NCBI GenBank assembly: GCA_029931535.1
Contig: JAQPZY010001549.1
Location: 2,999,001-3,063,000, forward strand
DNA from: Margaritifera margaritifera
Lineage: Eukaryota > Mollusca > Bivalvia > Unionida > Margaritiferidae
Direction: 5' to 3'
DNA length: 64,000 nt
Numbering within the stretch: the stretch's first letter is position 1; each line of letters opens with the position of its first letter. The position numbers and the translations under genes were made by a program. Below the pieces are notes generated by a model. It ran no database searches. It was given only the letters and a program-made list of their open reading frames with translations, and was not told the origin of the DNA. Shown in pieces: positions 1 through 11,014 of the stretch.

Positions 1-839
1 TTTGCTTATTACATGACCAAAATTCGGTTAAATTGTACTTATGAATATGAATATTGATACATTTTATCCAAGTACAAGCCGTAGATACATTAATATACCA
101 ATCAAAATTTAAGGTGATAATACATCAGTTTCGGTAAGACGGATGGTTAACTTGGTAAAAAAATGTTAATCTTTAAATTTGTCAAATTTGATAGGACTAA
201 TTCCTTTGTTGTAATAACCTGCAAAACATAAAATGAGGATTCCAAATCATTTCTCATACAGATCATTGAGATGTATCCTTCACGTGACAACGCTGGAACA
301 TAGTTTGTACAGGTCAAGCACTATTGTAATATCATCTCTAGGAGCGCGCTTGACGGGTTCAGAAATATACTGAAAATAAGAACAACCTATTAGCAAAAGA
401 TTCATCAATTGCTAATAAAAGAAACAATCTCTGAGAAATTGTACCATGATCAGAAACCAAAATAGATAGAAGAACATTCAAGAGTATTCTATGAATCGTA
501 GAAATATTTCATAATTTATAACATATCAGATACATGGGAGATCAATCAAAACAAGTGACGTTGGTTTGTTTGAAAACAATAAACTAATCCAAAATATTAT
601 TTGAATATACTGAAATTTATTACGAACGAATGCATTGCATCGTAAACAATTCCTCCCCTCCATATTAATGATTTGGAACCAGTTAATTCAAATTTTGAAA
701 AAGGAAACTTACTTAATAATTGTTTTTTTTCTCGAAATCCTCAATTGACGATCACGAAATAGAGTTGCCTTTCTTGGAGATACAAACCCGACACACGCTG
801 AATCAAGTTCAGCTAACTGAATGAGAGATTATATACATA
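1..839. other. AT-rich intergenic sequence
   Basis: No coding frame, RNA gene or clear repeat is recognisable here. The last ~60 bases may already be the 5' edge of the LINE relic that follows. Confidence 0.5.
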
Positions 840-2370
840 ATTACCACACTACAAAACAACAAACCTTCTGGTCCAGATTATATTAGCAGCTTCTTACTGA
901 AGAAAACACAATTTTCATTTACCAAACCACCATTACTACCTTTTATAATTCGTTAAATTTATGAAAATTGTCAAGTCAATGGAAAATGGCAAATGTGGTG
1001 CCAATATTCAAGAAGGACGATAAAATCTATTCCGTCAAATTACAGACCTATATCATATTGAGTAACATGACCAAAAGTTCAAAAGATTCATTTTATTTTT
1101 AAATATATGTATAAATCTTTCTATGAAAATGTTTTTCTTTACAAATATCAATATGGTTTAATACCTGGTCATTCAAACCCATATCAGCTCATGGATGTCT
1201 ATCGTAACATCTGCATTGCAATTGATAGAAGCGAAATTTCATGCATTATATTATGTGACATATCTAAAGCCTTTGATATAGTGTGGCAGAGAGGATTAAT
1301 ACTTAAATTGAAAAGATATGGAATTTATGGAAATCTACTGTATCATAAGATGATTACTTAGCTAAGAGGACTCAGATAGTCATTGTTGGAAATGAATTCT
1401 CATACCTTGGACAATTCACTGCAGGAGTACCTCAGGAATCAGTATTAGGTCTCTTTCTTTTTCTTGTATAGATTAATGATATAGCCGAAAGTTTAAAATC
1501 ACTGATTACAGTATTTGCTGACGATTCCTTTTTAAACTGCATATTGCCTGATCCATTTTTCATTCAAAGCGTATCGGATTGGTCAAATCTCTGGCTTGTT
1601 AATTTTAATCCATCCAAAATAGAGTGCGTCCTTTTTATCAACCGACAGCTGGAGTGCATGCAAGACCTTGAATTTTTTGGTGAAAAGATTCGTTTTGTTA
1701 CATCACATATAAATCTGGGAATTATTTTGTCATCCAATGATTCTTGGAGCAACCATATGTAATCTATAATGCATTCTGCATCTATGCGTATTCAACAACT
1801 GAGGAAGTTTAAACATGTAGTATCAAAACATAACCTGAATAAAATTTATTTAACCAACATTCGCCCAATTCTTGAATATGCATCTGCAATTTGATCTTCC
1901 TGTACTAATGCAAAACTACAGTTTGAAACAGTCAGAATTGTTTCTGGACTACCAATATTTGCTAGCAGAGAAGCACTTTATTTTGAAACTGGATGGCCTA
2001 CGCTTGCAGACAGACGAAGCATAAAAATCTCAACAGTTTTTACAAACTTATCAACAACCAATCTCCGATTTTTATAATGAATTTCCTCCCACCTTGTTTG
2101 CGAGGCACAGAGACTTATAAATCTAAGGAACTCGAACACTATCATTCAATATCAATGAAGAACCTCTTTAGTTCAAAAAATTTAAACACACTGCTTGGAG
2201 TTATTTAACATTTGGTAATAGGCAAGCTTCTGTGCTTTTAAACTGGTTAAGATAACAATGTAGTTTTCTGAATTATGATATATTTAGATGTAATCTCGTC
2301 AATGATCCTTCCTGTTCATGTGGATTTTCAGTGGAAAACAACTATCATTTTCATTTTTAATGAAGACTTT
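840..2370 (+). pseudogene. Non-LTR retrotransposon (LINE) reverse transcriptase relic
   Basis: Conceptual translation in shifting frames gives the landmarks of a non-LTR retrotransposon reverse transcriptase in the right order. A 'NKPSGPD'-like block lies near 870, the catalytic block CDISKAFDIVWQRG near 1255, a GVPQ..VLG block near 1425, a degraded YADD box (FADDS) near 1515, and a C-terminal CSCGFSVENNYHF zinc-like motif near 2310. The frame is broken by many stops and indels, so this is an old 5'-truncated copy. The endonuclease domain is not visible. The family is probably of the Jockey/RTE kind, but I cannot assign a clade by eye. Confidence 0.8.
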
Positions 2371-3409
2371 TTAATAACGCAATAAATGAGCGTTATCACA
2401 GATTATAAGTAACGAATATTAATATTGATACATTTTTATTTGGTAAAGAACTTTACACAGCAGAAAAAAACATTTAGCTACGAAAGAAGTGCAGAAATTT
2501 CCTATTAACACAAAACGATTCACAAACATGGGATTACTGTTTTGTTCCATTATGACTACAGCTAGAAATTTTACGTACCGGACCACACCAAACACTTTCC
2601 CTCCGCTGTTATTCTTCCATCATGAATCTCATTTCCTTATATCTATGCACGTCATTTGTCTGACTATTTCCACAACTCTTTCCTGCGTGCTCGTTAAGTT
2701 CGTTAATTAAATATCTATTTATGTTTATAATGAAAAGGAAATTGTAAGTGGAAAAATCCAATAATTTTGCCCTGCATACGCAATTGTGATCTTTTTGGCA
2801 ATACAATATATTTAAACTAACTAAAGCAAGAAAACAAGAAAACCCAACAAATGTCGCAGTGATATGGAACGACACTCAAGCTTACCTGTAATTGCAGAAT
2901 TACTGCAAAAGATTTTAGAGCAATATTGTAATGGTATGTCGATAAAAACTAAATTTAAACAGAGATAGCTGGTTACGCACACACAAATACCTACACGCAC
3001 ATGGAAAGAACTATGAATAGTATGTCTGCAATATCACTATTTCTTTTAATTCACGAGTGAATAGGAAATAAAACTGTAACTAGTACTGAATTTAAAATAT
3101 GTTATGGCTCACTTTAATTCAGTATAGTTTGTTTAGGTTTTGACATTGCCACGTATTGATGTTGCACTGACGTGTCAAAATCATGACCAGTTTCTGAACA
3201 AAGGCAAGGGGATAGGGAGCATTAGGCTTCATTGTTTTCTTCTTTACATCAATAAGTGAATGTCGCCAATTCGTCTCGCGCCTGGGGATGCTTTGTCCCA
3301 ACATTTATTTAGTGTTACATTTATATAAATGAAAACAATTTTCTAAACATATCAATGTATCGTCAGTTGATTTATATATCAGTTCATTAATCAATTCAAC
3401 AAGCCAACC
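2371..3409. other. Intergenic sequence without recognisable genes
   Basis: AT-rich sequence with only short open frames that lack recognisable motifs. Nothing else is supported. Confidence 0.5.
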
Positions 3410-3487
<78 letters not shown>

Positions 3488-3489
3488 TT
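3410..3489. repeat. (CTAT/GATA)n microsatellite
   Basis: About 19 near-perfect tandem copies of CTAT, decaying at the right edge. Confidence 0.97.
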
Positions 3490-3573
3490 AACTAACTATC
3501 TATCTACCTGAATTTCTTCATTATCCATAGTTACCCGGAATTTTGGTATTCTGTGTTTCCTATTATGCCTGTA

Positions 3574-4159
<586 letters not shown>

Positions 4160-4312
4160 TCAGAGTAATTATGAATATATTTACAATATGTACATGGTAG
4201 CACCTTGGATAGTATAATTATGAATATATTTACAATATGTACATGGTAATACCTTGGATAGTATAATTATGAATATATTTACAATGTACAAGGTAGCACC
4301 TTGGATAGTAGC
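4160..4312. repeat. Three-copy ~49-bp minisatellite
   Basis: Three consecutive copies of a ~49-bp unit containing 'tatgaatatatttacaat', 'gtacatggta' and 'ccttggatagta'. The third copy has a 2-bp deletion. Short open frames across it are repeat artefacts. Confidence 0.9.
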
Positions 4313-4903
4313 TTCATTCGTAGAAGTGGATATATATAGAGAGAGAGAGACATTTACCAATAGGTTCCAAATATGCACTCATTCAATCTTATTGCTATCC
4401 GGTTACTCGTGTTCTCTTTGACAGTATTGTTAGCCGGGCCCATGCTTAATTCTGGATCAGAGCTAATGTCGATCAAAGGAAGTGGAGTTCATTTCATTAG
4501 GTATCAGTTTTTAGTCATTCGTTGTATTTAGGAAATTTAAATTCAAGAATAAGCGCCATATCAGTTGATCTCAAACGTGAAATTATAATCCGAAAGTAGT
4601 AAACCTTCATATATAATAGCTCCTTAAGAGAGCACTACACAAATTCCGAACAAGGTTGGTATTTAATACATAGAGAAAGGCAGATTAATAGAAAATCACA
4701 TATTAAAAGCGTCTGATTACGGACTAAATCCTCCAGTCACAATGTTTCCCATTTAATTCACAACATCTTTCACTTATTGTAACTTGTAAGCAGGACACTA
4801 ATATCTGGTTATATCACCTACGAGGTAGATATATAGGAATACGAACACTTTATTTCAGTAATATAGGCCACCGGCCCAATAAACAAATAGGAGGTGAGTA
4901 TAA
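4313..4903. other. Intergenic sequence flanking the Polinton
   Basis: Host flank to the left of the Polinton target duplication. No gene is recognised. Confidence 0.5.
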
Positions 4904-4909
4904 CAAGTA
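4904..4909. repeat. Left target-site duplication CAAGTA
   Basis: The six bases CAAGTA directly abut the left TIR and are repeated exactly at 24417-24422. Six-bp duplications are the hallmark of Polinton integration. Confidence 0.93.
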
Positions 4910-5204
4910 AGTAGTTGAGGGGGGTAACTGGGTACTGGGGGGCCTCTCTGGGTACTCTATGGGATTTAACGTTGCGGGGGCACTCTGGGTACTCTACGGG
5001 AAATTAACATTCTGGGGCCTCTCTGGGTACTCTACGGGAAATTAACATTGTGGGGCCTCTCTGAGTACTCTATGGGAATTTAACATTGGGATCTCTCTGG
5101 GTACTCTACGGGAATGGATCATAGCGGGGGTCAGTACATACGGGGGTGTGGGAATAGAATTAATCTTTCTTGAAAAAGGGGTGGTCCTCAAAAGGACCGT
5201 TGGA
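4910..5204. repeat. Left terminal inverted repeat of Polinton
   Basis: Reverse complement of 24119-24416 with about five differences seen by eye plus a C-run length difference. The outer part contains roughly five degenerate ~38-bp direct units built around 'ctctctgggtactctacggg' and 'aattaacatt'. The innermost 40 bases carry a histone-type stem-loop and purine element reading outward on the minus strand. Confidence 0.95.
5164..5198 (-). terminator. Orphan histone-type 3' end signal in left TIR
   Basis: On the minus strand this reads GGTCCTTTTGAGGACC (a perfect 6-bp stem with a TTTG loop, 5198 to 5183), then ACCACCCC-like sequence, then CAAGAAAGA (5172-5164). No minus-strand gene ends here. 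The signal is present because the TIR copies the terminator of the right-end gene. Confidence 0.8.
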
Positions 5205-5262
5205 TTTTTTGTTTTGTTAAAGTTCATCTAGAGGTGTGGGCACCTCTCGGGCTTTGCCCTGC

Positions 5263-5616
5263 ATGTTTCTTCTTCTTCAACAGCAGCAGAAAGAAGAAGA
5301 AGAGAGAAGAAGAAGACAAAGTGAGGAAGAAATCAGACCGCAGTTAGAAGAGGAGGAGAAGAAGAAAACAGTAAAGGAAGGCATCAGTCCTGAAGAAAAA
5401 ACCGTAAGTCTTTTAGAGGAGATATTATATGAGTTAAAATGGATGACCAATGTCTATAAGTATTCTTTCACTCATCAACCACCTAAACTAAAAAGACCAT
5501 CACGGGCTAAACAACATTCTTCCAAGCCTACCAGTTCTAGTGAGATGCCACCACCAGTGACTACCCCCATGAGCAAAACACCAGCAGCAGGATTTGGATT
5601 AGGTCGTGGTAAATGA
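5263..5616 (+). CDS. Charged coiled-coil protein, probably 5'-truncated
   Basis: A 117-residue product from the first ATG at 5263. Residues ~6-45 are Gln/Glu/Lys/Arg-rich and likely form a coiled coil. A hydrophobic helix (SLLEEILYELKWM) and a basic KRPSRAK patch follow, then a Pro/Ser/Thr tail ending GLGRGK. Decayed relatives at 41927 and 45686 share the helix and KRPSRAK region, but the 41927 copy also has ~80 upstream residues beginning with a WGAP..DTSY motif that are absent here. No TATA box is visible upstream, and the TIR boundary lies 58 bp before the ATG. I infer that TIR copying replaced the original promoter and N-terminus. Function unknown. It ends in a histone-like stem-loop 74 nt after the stop. 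Confidence 0.6.
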   Translation: MFLLLQQQQKEEEERRRRQSEEEIRPQLEEEEKKKTVKEGISPEEKTVSLLEEILYELKWMTNVYKYSFTHQPPKLKRPSRAKQHSSKPTSSSEMPPPVTTPMSKTPAAGFGLGRGK

Positions 5617-5690
5617 CCACGACAATTGAAGTTGATTATGTAAAAACTTCAAAAAGTTTGTTTTAACCAAACAAAAACAAACACCCCAAC

Positions 5691-5726
5691 GGTCCTTTTT
5701 AGGGAAACCAGATTTCTAGAAAAGAA
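5691..5726 (+). terminator. Degenerate histone-type stem-loop after the 5263 gene
   Basis: CCCCAAC precedes GGTCCTTTTTAGGGAA, followed by ACC and a purine stretch (agaaaagaaat). The inner four base pairs are intact (one G-T wobble); the outer two G pairs are lost unless a bulge is allowed. It resembles the 22973 and 24125 signals in sequence and spacing. Confidence 0.6.
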
Positions 5727-5922
5727 ATCAAATTGCCAAAATCAAGTTAAAACTTAAAAAATCCCATTGTCTTGTATATCAGTGTGAGTGCGTACGTGCA
5801 TCTATACTCTAAAACAAAATAACACAAAATCACTTACTTTTTTCCAGTCTGTTGTATTCTCTCCATTTTTTTTTACAAAATAATTCACCAATGAACATAT
5901 AACACCAAAAAAGTTCTTTTTT
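5727..5922. other. Short intergenic spacer
   Basis: Convergent spacer between the plus-strand end gene and the minus-strand zinc-knuckle gene. No motif is recognised. Confidence 0.4.
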
Positions 5923-6401
5923 TCACTGTCTTTCTCTCTTGTTCTTCTTGAATTTCTTCTTCATAGGGATCCTGACCTTCACAGGAATCATATCTTCCAT
6001 TTCTTCTTCTTCTTCATTCTCACTGTCTTCCATTCTTCTCACTCTCTTCTTACTTTTCTTGATGATATGTTCTTCTTCTTCTTCTAGGTTTGTTGTTGAA
6101 TCGGCTTCCTCTCTCTCCTCTGGTAGATTTTCTTGTTCTTGTTCTTTCTGAGGACATTCCGAAGACCAATGTCCTGGTCCTTTACAATGATATCTTTTGT
6201 TTTGTCTCTCTTTTGCTGTTGACGTTGTGGACATTCTGGAGCCCAATGTCCTTTCTCTTGACAGATATAACAAGTATCTTGACTTTTATCTCGAGCGGTA
6301 GAGGAGGAGGAGTAGTCCTTACTCTTACTGCTAGTATACTTTCAAATGACTGTCTGCAAATCTCTCACAAAAAAAGCAATCTGTCTTTTTGACTCTTCCA
6401 T
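5923..6401 (-). pseudogene. Zinc-knuckle protein gene, broken
   Basis: Reading leftward from an ATG at 6401 gives MEESKRQIA.FVRDLQ, then a TGA stop at codon 20. The frame continues to a good CCHC knuckle (CYICQEKGHWAPEC). A frameshift then leads to a second knuckle, YHCKGPGHWSSEC, whose first Cys position is Arg. The C-terminal half is a Glu-rich acidic stretch and then a Lys/Arg tail. Three further decayed copies (42835-43253, 44800-45215, 47783-48110) confirm the gene family. In the 43253 copy the first part is open through the knuckle, so the stop here is a lesion. Probable nucleic-acid-binding protein. It shares a divergent promoter with the polymerase gene. Confidence 0.75.
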
Positions 6402-6443
6402 CTTTACAGTTTGAAAGTTCAATCACCACAGACAGATTCTGAA

Positions 6444-6490
6444 GGTACGAAGGTCTCTCTTTATATACTCTCCTCTCTCTATATAAAGAT
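6444..6490. promoter_or_regulatory. Divergent promoter between zinc-knuckle and polymerase genes
   Basis: Two TATA boxes point away from each other. TATATAAAG at ~6480 serves the polymerase gene (ATG at 6531), and its mirror, AGTATATAAAGAGAG on the minus strand near 6460, serves the zinc-knuckle gene (ATG at 6401). The CTCTCTC-rich spacer is shared. The decayed copy keeps a similar 'tatatatagggagaga' tract near 43312. Confidence 0.7.
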
Positions 6491-6530
6491 ACCTGGGTGA
6501 AACTGAATCAGTTTCAAAGTAAACTTCAAG

Positions 6531-9500
6531 ATGAAAAGATCACGCCCCAATCATGAGAAACCAGAAGAAGAAACCAAGAGACCACGACGAAGATTTTCCG
6601 TGCCACCACAAACATCCTTAGATGAACTACTAGTTCAAGTCCATGCCAGTGACTTCGAAGAAGAGATGAGTGAACCTGAAACCTTACCATCTTCCAAACC
6701 ACCCAAAACAAAAACCAACACCAGAACCCCAAACCAAGAAACACCATCTAGTCCCTTGGCTCCTCCTGAAAATTACTATCGGATTCGAGAGAGTCAAAAA
6801 ATTACCTCTCGAAAATTTAGAACCACGGCCTACACTCACACTGTTCACTTCAAAGACTTCAAGTCCGAAGTACCTCCCGAGAAAGCGGCGGGGTTCATTT
6901 CCGATTTGTGGGGTTCTGTTTTACAGAACTTGAAACAGCAATGTGGAGCCAAAGAAGATGATCGTTTGAGACTGTCAATTCATCATGACAATTTGAAGAG
7001 TCCCGTTTGGATTGAGTTCAGCACCCCGGCAGAATTAACGCCAGACAAAGTCATGTCCAAAATAGAACATGTACAACAATCCAATGACAAGTTTACTATC
7101 ACCGATGGAAAGGCCACACTCTACATGACACACGTTGCTCCACCTCGAGGAAGTGGACGAAGCAGAAAACCGTTATTGGTGGACGATCTTCGTACTACCA
7201 AATTCAGTGTCGTCCAAATTAACAATACTCAAGACCAAATGTGCTTGGCCCGAGCTATCGTGGTGGGCCGCACCTATGCTAACAAGAACGAGAGTAAAGA
7301 ATGGAAAAAAGCCTGGAATAACATTCGACGATCTAACAAATACAAACAACGAAAAGAAGCAGAACTCTTGTTGCAACAAGCGGGGATCCCTAAAGAGACC
7401 GTGTGTGGTATTTCTCAAATGCAGAAACTTCAAGATGTTTTGGCTCCTCACTATACTTTGAAAGTTCACCCTCAAGAAGTGCGCGGAGCTCTACTGTTTC
7501 GAGGCCCCGATTTCCCTGAAGGAAAATACATTCATCTCTATCACCATCAAGAACATTTTGATACCATCACTAGTATTACCGGATTTTTGGGATACTCTTA
7601 CTACTGTGAGTAATGCAACCATGGGTTTAATAGTCGAGAGAAACACCTTCATTGCGGAAACACATTCATTGCGGAGCAAGATGTCGGGGGTGTTTAGCAG
7701 ACCAACCATGCCTTCCTGAACAACAACAAAATCACGTCCATTGTGAGGTGTGTCGACGAAGTTTTGACAGTCCTTCTTGTTACCAACAGCATCGCAAGAC
7801 ACAAGGTCACCAACAAAAATGTGCTTGCGAGTTATTGAAATCGTGTTCCACGTGTGGACAACTCATTCGTACCAACAACTCCAAGAGACACGTTTGTGCT
7901 GGCAAGAAAAAATGTTCTATTTGTCATCAGATCGTCGATTTTGATCATCGATGTTTTATTCAAAAGTTTGACAAGACAGAGAAGAAAGAAATAAAGAAGA
8001 ACAAGAACCAAGTAGATTTCATCTTCTTTGATTTTGAATGCATGCAAGAAACAGGCATTCACATTCCTAATTTTTGTGTGCACATCGGGCTTGTGATCAG
8101 TGTATTCAAGAATCCATTCATTTTCACTGTCCTCATTGTAGTCGAATTCCAGGAGGACGTGAAAAAATCTTTCGTGGAGTGAACACTTTGTCTGAGTTTG
8201 CTGAATGGGTTTTAGACCCTACCACCCACGACAGTTGGAGCGAAGAAGACATTCAACGTTACGGAGATTGTCATCGGTATGCCACCGTCATAGCTCAAAA
8301 TTTTTCGGGATACGATGGACAGTTTTTACTCAGTTATTATTTGAACCATGGGACCGAACGACCTGAAGTCACCATGAACGGAAAAAAGCTCATCTACATG
8401 AAAGTAGGACAAGTCCAGTTTAAAGATTCAATGAGTTATTTGGCCATGCCTTTGAGTCCCATGCCAAAAACGTTTGGCATGACAGAAATGGCTAAAGGCT
8501 ACTTTCCTCACTTCTTCAACACGGAAGCTAATCAACAGGCCGTCCTACCTCATTTGCCTGACCTTCATGATTACGACCCCGATGGAATGCGACCCGAACA
8601 GCGAGAAGCTTTTCACACTTGGTACCGCGCTCACCAGAACGATCCATTTGACTTTCAAGAAGAGATGCTCAAATATTGTCGATCGGATGTGGATATTTTA
8701 AGACGTTGTTGTGGAAAGTTTCGAGAGTTATTTTTTGATTATGGAGAGGTCCATCCTTTAAAAGATGCAGCCACCTTACCTAATGCCTGTTCCTTAGTCT
8801 ATAGGCAAAATTTCATGCCCGAGAACCAACTAGCCATCATCGACTCCAACACGGGTCTCTTTGCTAGTCGTCAATATTCGGTCAAATCTTTACGTTGGTT
8901 TCATTACTTGTGTGAAAAAGAAGACAAATGGATACAACATGCTAGAAACGGAGGAGGAGAAAAGAAGATTGGAGGTTATTCCGTGATGGATTTGATTTAG
9001 AAAACCCGCACACAGTATACGAGTTTCAGGGTTGTTTGTTTCACGGATGCCCTACTTGTTATCCTGACCGAGACATGAAAAACCCTTATTCAGATTCTAC
9101 CATGGAACAGTTATACGAACAGACTTGCCAACGACGACTCAAGTTAGAAAGTCAAGGATACCAAGTGGTAGAAATGTGGGAGCACAAGTACGATCGACGT
9201 TTGAAAACCGATCCTGAATTTAAGAACATTACTCAAAGTTACGACGCGGCCGACATCGAACCTTTCGATCCGCGACACAGTTTATTTGGAGGACGAACCA
9301 ATGCCACTCGCTTGCTGTACGACGTGAATGAATCCCAAGGGGAAGAAATCAAGTACATTGACGTGTGTTCTTTGTATCCACCGGGCACCCTGAAATTTTG
9401 ACAGAACACATCGAAGTGGAACACATTCGTCAATACGAAGGATTAATCAAATGTAAAGTCTTACCTCCGACAAACTTGTACCATCCCATCTTACCTCACC

Positions 9501-10289
9501 ATTGTCAAGGAAAACTGATGTTTCCTTTATGTCGGACGTGTGCCGAAACGTGCAACCAAGATCATCCCTGTCACCACACGAAGGAAGAACGGTCTTTGAC
9601 AGGAACGTGGGTGAGCGCCGAATTGTTTAGGGCACTGGATCGTGGATACCCTTTGTTGAAAGTGTACGAAATCTGGCACTTTCCAACTACAGCCCAATAC
9701 CAAAAGGACGACGCCACCAATCATCCAGGCATTTTCTCGGGGTACGTCAATCAGTTTTTAAAACTGAAACAAGACCAAAATCGATTCAAAGAAGAATACC
9801 GTGACATCGAAGGCATCACTTTGGAAGAGGTGGGAAAAAATGAAGGAAAAAGATCGTTTGCCAAAGTGATGCTCAATTGCTTGTGGGGAAAAATGGCCCA
9901 ACGTACGATCTTACCCAAAACGGAATACGTCACCGATCCTTATCGCTACTTTAAACTGGTGGACGACAAAAGTATACTAGTCAAACACGTCGAAATCGTC
10001 CGCGATGATTTGATCTTACTCAATTTCGAAAAAGAACCCAAGTTTGTCAAACCTGACAAACTTTGAGGTTTTAAAAAATGCTTTACTGTCTGGACAAGTG
10101 AAAGACTTTCGAGTACCCACGTTTGAACCTCACAAGATTGTACGACTAAATAATCATCAAATCGTGACTCGACCTGTTCAAAAAGTGTATCGTATTGTGT
10201 ACCAAAAACGAGTGAGACTTCCAGATCACACGACTTTACCTTACGGACACGTCAATTTGGAGGAGTATAAAAAAAGGAAACCCTCTTGA
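6531..10289 (+). pseudogene. polB: Protein-primed family B DNA polymerase (Polinton pPolB), broken
   Basis: Would replicate the element by protein priming. The basic, Pro-rich N-terminus and ~360-residue N-terminal domain run to 7610. A Cys/His-rich zinc region follows (7640-7960), then Exo I (FFDFEC, 8024), Exo II (NFSGYDGQF, 8299), Exo III (YCRSDVDIL, 8674), Pol A (DVCSLYP, ~9360) and Pol B (KVMLNCLWGKM, 9863). Lesions: a TAA at 7611; a 17-nt tandem duplication near 7640; single-base-type frameshifts near 8070 and 8985; a deletion plus frameshift just after Pol A (~9385); and a deletion near 10045 that removes the Pol C (DTDS-type) catalytic motif. The enzyme must be inactive. The C-terminal YKKRK codons double as a TATA box. 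Confidence 0.93.
10266..10275 (+). promoter_or_regulatory. TATA box inside the polymerase 3' end
   Basis: TATAAAAAAA lies in the last codons of the polymerase frame (encoding Tyr-Lys-Lys) and 44 nt before the first BIR ATG. A near-identical GTATAAAAAAAGGAA occurs at 10947 before the third BIR gene. Confidence 0.65.
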
Positions 10290-10309
10290 AGAGACACAAC
10301 ACCAAGAGG

Positions 10310-10582
10310 ATGTCTTCAACATGGGCTTTACCTGACTATTGTGATTGTACCAGTCGATTGAACACGTTTAAAAAATGGCCTTAAGGGGATCGATTACCCA
10401 CTGCCATCTCTTTAGCCAGAGCAGGATTTGTCTACTTTGAACAGGGAAGTTTAGTGAAATGTTTCAGTTGTGGTGCAAGCATTCGCATGAGTCCTAAAGA
10501 TTCAGCTATCGTGGAACATACCAGATGGTCACCAAACTGCGCTTACCTTTCTTTAGCGTTTCCACGGATGACATTACAATAA
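10310..10582 (+). pseudogene. BIR (IAP-like) gene 1, one nonsense codon
   Basis: A 90-codon frame encoding a single BIR domain, interrupted by TAA at codon 25 just after TFKKWP. Beyond the stop the domain is well preserved: LARAGFVYF, then zinc ligands C51, C54, H70 and C77 in CFSCG..HTRWSPNC. Its 3' third is ~95% identical in DNA to BIR gene 2, so the two are tandem duplicates. The leader 'gacacaacaccaagagg' resembles that of gene 2. BIR proteins bind caspases or IAP antagonists in animals. There is no RING domain. Confidence 0.85.
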
Positions 10583-10595
10583 GACAACACCAAAG

Positions 10596-10976
10596 ATGAC
10601 TTCAACATTTGCTTTGCCTGACTATGGTGAGTGTGACAGTCGCTTGAAGACTTTCAAAAATTGGCCTAAGCACATGCCTGACTATTGTTATTGTCCTCAT
10701 CGATGGAGTACAAAAAAACTTAGGAACAATGGATTACCTACTTCCTACGCTTTAGCCAGAGCAGGATTTGTTTACTTTGGACAGGGCACCAAAGTACAGT
10801 GTTTAAGTTGTGGTGTCACTATTCGTATGGATTGTAAGAAATCAGCTCTCCTGGAACATGTCAGATGGTCACCAAACTGTGCTTACCTTTCTTTAGCGTT
10901 TCCACCGATCACATTACAATACTTTTCGGATGGTACAGTCGACAGGTATAAAAAAAGGAACCCCTTCCAAGCCTAG
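10596..10976 (+). CDS. BIR-domain (IAP-like) protein 2
   Basis: A 126-residue protein with one BIR domain. R16 and the TFKNWP motif are near the N-terminus, LARAGFVYF follows, and the zinc ligands are C69, C72, H88 and C95 (CLSCG...EHVRWSPNC). Between the WP and LARAGF motifs it has ~20 extra residues (PDYCYCPHRWS..) that look like a partial repeat of its own N-terminus (PDYGECDSRL), so the fold may be altered. No RING or CARD is present. It starts 13 nt after BIR gene 1 ends. The C-terminal RYKKR codons contain the TATA box for gene 3. Predicted role: modulation of host cell death, by analogy with viral IAPs (inference). Confidence 0.88.
   Translation: MTSTFALPDYGECDSRLKTFKNWPKHMPDYCYCPHRWSTKKLRNNGLPTSYALARAGFVYFGQGTKVQCLSCGVTIRMDCKKSALLEHVRWSPNCAYLSLAFPPITLQYFSDGTVDRYKKRNPFQA
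10947..10956 (+). promoter_or_regulatory. TATA box inside the BIR 2 3' end
   Basis: TATAAAAAAAGGAA overlaps the codons for Tyr-Lys-Lys at the end of BIR 2 and lies 68 nt before the BIR 3 ATG. Confidence 0.65.
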
Positions 10977-11014
10977 CCCTTCATTCTAACTTTCAACGTT
11001 AACCAAGCAAGAAG

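Noticed and set aside
8070..9400. Programmed frameshifting in the polymerase gene
   Set aside because: Shifts occur at several unrelated sites, with a nonsense codon, a duplication and deletions of essential motifs, so decay explains them better.
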